Under the pieces are notes generated by a model, which searched no databases, had not been told where the DNA came from, and saw nothing but the letters and a program-made list of their open reading frames with translations. Shown here one piece after another: positions 55,879 to 64,000 of a stretch of DNA of 64,000 bases. Within the stretch, counting starts at the first letter, position 1; each line of letters starts with the position of its first letter. The stretch is from Epiperipatus broadwayi. Lineage: Eukaryota; Onychophora; Udeonychophora; Euonychophora; Peripatidae. The position numbers and the translations under genes are program-made. The stretch spans positions 250,001-314,000 of the forward strand of contig JAQFVV010006454.1 of NCBI GenBank assembly GCA_028023455.1, in the 5' to 3' direction.

Positions 55879-56420
55879 ATGACCATTATCATATTGGAAG
55901 ATATTGATCAAAAGTATTTGCACAAATTATTTTTAAATAACTACCTTCCTAAACTTTTCTTACCACATTATGCTATTAAAACACACAGAACATCTCAAGC
56001 TATTCTGCTAGCAAATGAATCAATATTATATGCAAAACAAAATAAATTAACAAATTATGTTGCATGTGAAGATGACATTAAGGCTTCCTTTATCTGCTAA
56101 ACTGGGAATATTCAATTAACACATTAAGCAAACTTATGTCTAGCCACAATACTGCCATAGAAAAGTATCTTTCCAACAAACAGATCCATCAAGCTAAAAA
56201 ATGCATGTTCCTCTATTCTCCTTTTAAACAAGGCCAAGGTGTGCAACAATGCTTACCACTTGCTTCATTATTATTTGCAATATGTATATATCCCATGATC
56301 AAAGAGATTGAGCAGTGTGCAGAAGTCATCTTTCTTTATCATTTGGTACTATTGTTAAAGTGATATATTTTATGGATGATGCCATAATAGTCTTCAGAAT
56401 CCTAAAAAATATTCCACTCA
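55879..56420 (+). pseudogene. LINE reverse transcriptase remnant
   Basis: The frame 55879-56100 reads ...LPKLFLPHYAIKTHRTSQ and ends CEDDIKASF, corresponding to the region up to motif A (D.k.AF). The frame 56136-56363 has QGVQQCLPLASLLFAICIYP, matching QG.PLS.LLF with an insertion and Cys for Gly. A further frame reads YFMDDAIIVF at about 56370, the FxDD catalytic motif. The fragments are in order but separated by stops. Confidence 0.85.
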
Positions 56421-57060
56421 TTCTTTAGATTTTGAACAAATCTGAAATCCTAACAGTATCTATAACACAATTTTGTAAGTCATCCAAGTGGCAGATAGTT
56501 ATAAGTCACAACCAATCTTAATTTTTCACAGGTACACACTCCTCTTTTCTTAGAATTAGAATTAACTTATTGAAAGCACAATTACCCATCATCTAAATCA
56601 TCTGGTCATAAACAAGTTCAATACAAAAATAAAAGTCTTCTTCCTAAATTGCTTTTCACTATAGCAAAAATTTATATTGTTATTGCTATTCTGGTTTGAA
56701 TACTTGGTTACTATAGTCCATGGATGTATCTTTTAATGAGCACTGGTAAAACTATCATGACCCTGATAGAATTATATATCTGGGAATCATCATCACATCT
56801 TCTATAAGTTACAAATAATTGTTTTCCCATTTGAAAACGTGGTCTTAATCTAATATATCTTCAATCATTTGTATTCTATATCAGAGCTAAGATGTTCATT
56901 GCAAACACAGTTAATCCAATCTTCAAAGTCATTGTTCACCTATAATATTACTTGCTCATCTTCTATATGCAAGTCATTTCTTATATTAATCATGCTATTG
57001 AGCATGTAGATCTATTGTACAATTATAACATCAAATTTTAATTAGTGTTTCAGATAAAGA

Positions 57061-57175
<115 letters not shown>

Positions 57176-57450
57176 TAATCCTCCCAAGTGCAAAAACTTT
57201 TATCAGATTCTAAAATATGTGTGCTTCTCATTCTCAATCATGGCTAAATTTTTTGCATAACATTATTACTCAACACAATTCCTACAAAAAACCTTCCTTA
57301 TTAAACGTTTTAATTAAATATGGGTTCTACATGTATCTTAGGTAATAGACATCCAGAAGATGTGATACACATTTTTTAAACATGTACATAATTTTCTTCT
57401 TTAAAACAATTCGTATTTCACATACAAATAATTAATCTAAAAGAACTGCT

Positions 57451-58899
57451 TGAAAATATATCAAATTTTTTTAATCCATACAATGCTATAATAAATTATT
57501 CACACTATTAGACACATTTGGCTTGCTCGGTGTTCTGTAATTTTTAATATCAAAAATTTAACGTTCTAAAAATAATAATAAAGTGATATATGTATATACA
57601 GAAATATTATAAGAAAAATTTGACAAAAACAATATTTTTTTTAGTTATTCATTATTTTAAAATAATATAAATTATACTTTAAAATTGAATCGCTGTATCT
57701 GCCTTCAGACCATAGTCAAAACAACTATATTTTATAAGCCGTCCATTTTATGTCATATATAAAAAAATTTACCACTGTATATATGTTAATATTTGTACAT
57801 AATTTGCAATTAAAAGTTTATATTATATATAAAAGAAGGTAAAATATTTCTTATTTTTACAATTTTGTGATTTTACTGCACAAAATACTCTCTATAAATA
57901 TAATATAAAAAGTACATGGAATTCTACGTTGTATGAACTTTCAATACTAATCGATTTATTGCCAACCATATATTGTATATTTAATCATTATTTTGTAAAT
58001 TTTAATAACAACTAATAATAATAATAACTAATTATAATATGGCAATTTTCGTTTGAAAATGTCAATAAATATTTTTTTTTCCTTTTTTTGATACTTAAAT
58101 GTTTTTTTTACAGAATCGTAATATCTTTTAATTTTAACTCATTTTTAAAATTTGATTTAAATCTAAAATCTTTATAATTAATTTTTAATGAGCTTTGTTT
58201 TCATAATCATTTGAAAATGAAAATGGGCATTTTAATTCCAAGAGCAAAAAAAAACAAAAGACAAAAAATAAAATTACTGATTTTTTTTATACATTTGTTT
58301 TATAAGTGTAGCGGCTAAAATTTATTCTGTTTATAATAAAATGTCTATAATTAGCGTATCATATCTGAAAATTTTATAAATTTATTGAATATTCGTTATC
58401 TTTTTTAGAAATTATTTTTTAGTGTGCAGTTGTTATGATTATTATATACTGTTAATTGAAAAGAACTGTCATCTAATTATGTGTTCAAATTAAAATCATA
58501 AAAAGAGTGATCTCAAATCAGTCTATATATTTTTATATAAATTAAATTTTTGAAAGAATTAATGTATAAAATTTACATAGTGCCGCTAATTTATTTATTA
58601 TTGTTTATTTATTTTCAACATATGAATATTTTTATAGTTTAACTATTTTTAATAAACTATTACAGATAACGCTGTAGTTATTTCAACTAAAAGGTAGATT
58701 CACCAATGACTTTATAATTTTTTTCAATTTTAACACTATCATTACAGATTTGATAATCATTAACTATGTGTTCAATGAATTTATTTTTGCCCAAGTTTAC
58801 ATAGATTTGTGGCTGACAAATTTTATTTATAATGAAGACAGGTTCAATGGAATGTAATGATCATGAAATGTTGAAACAAATATGTATCTAGAAAAATCA
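57451..58899. other. Anonymous AT-rich DNA
   Basis: No gene or clear repeat recognised. CpG is somewhat more frequent here than in the neighbouring LINE remnants. Confidence 0.5.
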
Positions 58900-60800
58900 T
58901 ATCCATCTGACTTACTGTTGAATCTGGAAAATGAATTTTGTTTCAAACATTAAAACGAGTTTATTTTATGCCATAATTCTTTCATTGAAGATTATCAACA
59001 GAGCTTCTACAAAAAAGGGGATCTTGAATTGAGGTAATTGTGAATTAATGCAACTATCACTTAAATTATCAGCAAGTTAAATTTTCTTAAGAATTTTTAT
59101 GCTTTTTTCTGTGGCAAAATCTCTCGTCTAATATCTGCCAATGGATATGTGAAACAACAGAAAATTCCTGGAAAGAAATAGTCATCATTGTATACCAGTA
59201 ATATTTTTTCTTCTTAATATTTAATTTACCTTGCACCAATTTAGTATAGAACCTTTTTTTTTCTAAGCAGGGAAACATAATTCATAAACACAATATGTTA
59301 ATGATAAAGAAGTTCTTTTTTTTTTGCATCACCAATTCCATCTAATGACAGCTAGCATTTCATGGAGATTATTCCTAAAAAAATGATTTCATTGTAAACA
59401 TAGCTACATGATAAAAATAAGTTATTCTCTAATTCTTCATTATTTCTAAATAGCATGGGATAAGACTATGTTTCATTCTAATATTATATTATGTAATTAT
59501 TCTATGTTATTCAGATAAGGAATTGAGAGTATCACCTTCATTAGATTAGGTACAAGGCCACAAACATTAGAATAGATTTCCAATATTTTTATATCTTTAT
59601 TGAAAAACCTTTCTATTTTATAAATTTGGGAAGTCAAAGTAATATCATCAACATTATTGAATTTTTGGGAGTTTCAGAAACATATTTGTAACTATATTAA
59701 ATAAATGAGATAACTGTTTTTTATAAAATTTTGCATACACTTTGATTACCATGGAGGGTCATTTAAGTCATTTTTGCAGAGTGTTTTATGATGTAAATTA
59801 ATGACTTCCTTGTATTTAAAAATTTTTTGAATCTTCCAAAAATAACCCGTTTTCCAAACAGAATCATAAACTCAGTTTACATCAATAAAGCTTACACATA
59901 TTATAATTTATATTGAAAGACATTTTTATATATTAAGTATATGTTGGATTACTTTTTTGATCTAATATTAAATATTTAATGTCTTTAGAAAAAATTTAAA
60001 CTTTACTTAAACTTTTTAAATACAATCCACCTTGTTCATAAATAGACGATTTTCAAATATGACCAATATTCTTCTTAACATGTTTATTTTAAGAAACTAA
60101 TAGGTAATACATGATAATTATATTTGGCAATAATATTTTGGATCACTTCCAAATTTATTTAGTTATAATGTTGCTATAATTTTGCTTATATGGCTTATTT
60201 TAAAATAGCTTCTGTATGATAATCCTACTAAATATATTTACCAAACAGTATTGGATTTTCTGCAAAATCGTTTTGAAATTGAAGAAACATACTATTTACT
60301 CATGAAATCTTCCATTTTTCCTCATTAAAGACAAGCAATACCACTTTCATATTGATCAACATCTATACTAATGTTATAAAATATTGTGGAAAACAGTATT
60401 GGTACTATTATACTGATATTTTCGTTTTTTTTTTAATTTGGGATTCAAAGTGTGACACATAAGATTGGCAATCTCCATAGCAGAAAATGTAATAGTTTAC
60501 ATGTTTACTATTACATGTGCCAAGATTATGTGCAAGTGATCAAACCTTACAAGGATATCTTATAAGGTTTTTTTTTCTATATGATCCTTTTTATTTTTTT
60601 TCTATAATCTTCTAATATTTTTCAAATTTATCAATGGAACATTAGTAGACAAAAATTGAATATAAAGATCACTGCTGATTTTGTATCAACCTGTTACAAA
60701 TTATCTTTGATATCATTGTAATAAATGTACTTTATGGAAGATATTAATATGTGTTTGTCATACTTATCATAATAAAAGGAAATTATAGAGATTGTATAAA
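58900..60800 (-). pseudogene. Very decayed LINE reverse transcriptase, minus strand
   Basis: The minus-strand translation around 59640 gives KFNNVDDITLTSQIYKIERF, matching the YADDI.L motif followed by E.FLN.DL..LE.Y and then GLVPNLMK (about 59555), a pattern of Jockey/CR1-like RTs (W.L.PN..K). Just upstream in another frame is VSETPKNS, like LPETP.N before the YADD. A later block at 59087-59278 (YTKLVQGKLNIKKKKYYW, and in a neighbouring frame PLADIRRE) fits the C-terminal part. Limits and the endonuclease are not resolved. Confidence 0.6.
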
Positions 60801-62559
60801 TTTTCTTTTTAAAACAGTTAGATTTTCTTGAATTTCAGTTTGGGTTTAGAATAACTTTCAACTATAAAAAATGTGGATTATAAGAGAGAAAAGACTTAAT
60901 TTATGGAAAATGTTTTAATATCAATAGATAAGTAGATAATAGCAAAACATTTTTAAAACAAAATATAAATCATTAATTGTTTCTTTTTCATATTTACTTT
61001 AATTGAATATCTGCTTCACATTTTGAAGTACATGGATGTTGTTTAATTCTCTCTATTCCAAAACTTGATAAACTGGTTGGTCTTGATTTACACGCTTCCA
61101 AAAATTACTCTAAAAATTAAAATTTTCTATGAATATAAAATATAGAAACAAGTGAAGAATATGTCTTATTGGGATGTTTGCATATATAAATTTATATACA
61201 TGAAAAATCTCATAGCTAAATTATTCAACAAAAAGTTCAAATTTTAGAGTGTTTTAGCACTCTAATATGTTACTTATATATATATATATTGTAATCTCTG
61301 CTCTCTTCACTTATCACTTTATGTACAAAGAAATGTCCCGGTGCCAATTCTTTGCGAGATAGAATAAATTTATAATTTATTGCATATCTGCCTATTTTTT
61401 TTTAAGTGTCATAGCTCTGCCTATTGATAAGACTCTTATGCTGCTACTACACTATGGCTTAGCTCAGTTGGGTGTTGTAGGGTATGGTGGTGATCTAGGA
61501 TGCAGATGAGAATGAGAGAAGCATTTAGAAATAACAATTATATAGTGTTGATTCAATTATATTATAAGCATCTATTAATTAATAATTGCTACTGTGAAAT
61601 TGATAATCATTACAATAAATAAAGTATAGTCAATGATATGGATCTGTACCTATTACCCCACATCACCATCTATTCTAAGCAAAGTAAAAACATATTTTGG
61701 CACTGCAATGTTAAGATCTGTTAAATCTGTACTGTTTAAATAAATGGCACATACTGACGAATTAATAAATTCTATAGTTATATTATGTTGAACATATGTG
61801 TGTGTAGAAATGGTCAATCGAACGTGTATATGATACAACAGTTCATAGGGGATCTTATTTCACAAAAACATTTATTACAAGAAAATATTATTTTACAACA
61901 CATCGATGATGATTTTAACATTACCTTTACATTAACCACATACTTAATTAAATAACATTAATTATACAATTGTGTACACTTAATATTATCTTATTTACAT
62001 TTATCACTCTATTTGCTCATTTACCAATAATAAACAATAAAAGAAAATTATACATTTGCAATCCAATGTTAATACATCTATTCCCACTTGTGCTCTTAAT
62101 AAGCCAAAACAAATAGTACTAAAAATCAACTGATACTTTCTGGATATCTTTAGGTTAATATTTGCTATATAAATCCAAGTGACAGTTTTATTATATTTCT
62201 ATTAGATAAAGTAAAATTTCCATATGCCTACAAATGCATATCTGTAATAGAAACTTAATACTGATTTTATCAAATTAGCTTTAAATAAGATAATTTTTAT
62301 AATATACTATTATGCTCATATTGGGAGGATGAATTAATAAGGATAATAATGAAATAATGACAATATGTACCATAATCTGTCAAGTTACTCAGAACTCACA
62401 ATTCTATGGATGGTTTCTTTTTAGATCTCTATTTTAATCATATTTCCGAATGTATGTGCATATATAAGATCATAAACACAAAGCATGTATTAATTATATC
62501 TCTATTAAAATACGGATGGTGCTGCAAGCTAATATTTAAATAAATAATCTTATTTCAAG
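60801..62559. other. Anonymous AT-rich DNA
   Basis: No gene seen. It contains a short (AT)n at 61275-61290 and a tRNA box-A-like TAGCTCAGTTGGG at about 61456 without a box B at tRNA spacing. Confidence 0.45.
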
Positions 62560-64000
62560 CATTTTATAGAAATCCATGAAACGTTTATCCGCTACAACCA
62601 ACATATATTGCCTGACTATAACGAAAAAGGAGAGGGGAGTAACAATAAATAAACATTCACATATATGCGCGTGAGGGTTAACCAAAATCTCCAAATTAAA
62701 CTTAACTCTTCAATAAACATCTACCAACTTTTAGGACATAAATGTTGCGGAAATCAGCCGACTTATCATCAATCAATGGGGCATTTGCCACTTCATTTAG
62801 GAACTATAAATGTTTCAGCATATATTATTAAACCAGAAAATCTACCACCACCTACGGCTCAACAAATAAGTAACCACGGAGAGCATTGCTCAATCCACAT
62901 ATCAAAATTAGTCTTCAACTGCTTTTTCATCCAAATATACTTAACGCATTTCATATATAAACGAATCTATAAGCAGACAAACTTTTAATTCTTCATTTTC
63001 CTTTAACATACGGCACGAAAGTGAAACTGATAAAAAAGAAAAGTACAAATTTGGTAAATAGTTTACAACCGTGCACACACATGCGAACATACGATCATAT
63101 ATCAAATGATTTCTAAATCATTTGTAACAATACAATGTCATATTAATAATAATTAAATCTACACGAAATTATTACTTGTGAGAATTATGAATATTGAATT
63201 CCACCTTAAAGTCACTACAGTCAAGTAAGTTTAACTATTCAGCATATTGGCATAAATATCTCCATGCATCTATCTATTATTATTAACTAGGGCATAATAT
63301 TAAAGCATTTAATTTGAACTTATAACATGAGCACAAGGATATCCATTTTTCTTTTAACATAATACCAAAAAAAAAAAAATATTACTACCAACTTGTTATA
63401 CTTTATACCAAGATCTCCGAGACGTTCTCGTGGAGATTAGGCATATAAATAAATAACAATAATAATAAGTTGCATCAAGCATAAAAATCTACCTATCTAT
63501 TATAGGCAATAGGAAGGGATACATGTGAACATTTAATCATTAAAATATTTTTTTTTTTTGTTCTGACTTGAAAGTTTAAACGGAAATATAAGCGCAGCTC
63601 ACAATGATAATGACCAATTAACAACATTAAAAACATATAAACATTGCTCCTGCAGGCTGAAGTAAAATTTGACAAAAGCTGTAATAATTTTCAATGTTCT
63701 TAGAATTTTCTAATAGATATTATATACAGCCATTGTGTGTATTGGAATCACTTATTGGTCATACGAAACAAAATATCCGATTCGGTAAGATCATCCAAAG
63801 AAAAATTTGTGACTTTATTCCGTTTTGGTTTGCTAGCATTCAGTAAACGTTTCACAACATTTAAATCCAAGGTTAGTTATTTTATCCATGCTTCTATAAA
63901 CCACTTATAGTTAATCATTAAACATTATTAAGTCACGCATTCTATCACTCATTTTTATAAATGTGAATGGTAAGGTTATTTTGTATATAAGACTATCCTA
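62560..64000. other. Anonymous DNA with relatively high CpG
   Basis: A 107-codon plus-strand frame (62665-62988) starts MRVRVNQNLQIKLN. I do not recognise it: no domain, no neighbouring exon-like frame and an ordinary AT-rich amino-acid mix. The stretch has more CpG than the repeat-rich parts (for example ATGCGCGTGAGGGTT at 62664), which may mean less-methylated or younger DNA. Coding is possible but unsupported. Confidence 0.35.

Noticed and set aside
62665-62988. 107-codon plus-strand frame as a small gene
   Set aside because: No recognisable domain, promoter or partner exon; kept only as a note in the surrounding segment.

Overview
The window looks like a gene-poor stretch of an invertebrate nuclear genome, most likely a mollusc and plausibly a cephalopod. 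It is very AT-rich, densely packed with (AT)n and (ATT)n microsatellites and foldback repeats, and carries four classes of retroelement (Penelope-like, Ty3/gypsy LTR, several APE-type LINEs, one tRNA-derived SINE). The taxon is inferred from repeat style, not from a diagnostic gene. I recognise no host gene, no functional tRNA or rRNA, no CRISPR array and no prokaryotic feature.

Layout. 1-16147: a long dispersed repeat occurs twice (1-1807, cut by the window edge, and about 14330-16056); both copies stop at an (AT)n tract after the same terminal motif. Between them lie an AT-cored palindrome (6.2 kb), a GC-richer hairpin (7.7 kb), a degenerate minisatellite (8.0 kb) and a foldback next to a 126-bp (AT)n tract (9.0 kb). 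16148-26500: mostly anonymous AT-rich DNA with more AT-cored palindromes and a roughly 280-bp (ATT)n tract. 26519-32050: a foldback cluster, tandem units of about 270 bp, an old Penelope-like fragment, and then the best-preserved gene, a 5'-truncated Penelope-like element (29927-32050) with an open RT plus GIY-YIG frame. Inverted 454-bp copies of its 3' end flank it, each carrying a hammerhead-ribozyme-like motif. 34585-39752: a decayed Ty3/gypsy element on the minus strand with about 680-bp LTRs, a polypurine tract and recognisable RT, RNase H and integrase remnants. 43982-44075: a tRNA-derived SINE. 44250-48165: a degraded minus-strand LINE with the end of ORF1 (AT-hook-like), APE endonuclease, RT and C-terminal zinc motif. 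48420-50010: two large foldbacks. 50912-51741: a near-identical local duplication and a second, diverged Penelope terminus whose ribozyme helices covary. 53750-57450: a decayed plus-strand LINE (zinc-knuckle ORF1, endonuclease, RT, C-terminal zinc motif) with an (AT)n tract expanded inside it. About 58900-60800: a third, very decayed LINE on the minus strand. 62560-64000: a relatively CpG-rich anonymous end.

How the parts relate. Nothing forms a host pathway. The content is autonomous retroelements in different states of decay plus foldbacks that may depend on them. The unusual point is the repeated association of AT dinucleotide tracts with breakpoints: Penelope termini, palindrome centres and the ends of the 1.7-kb repeat all sit on (AT)n. 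All comparisons were made by eye, so boundaries are approximate unless stated.
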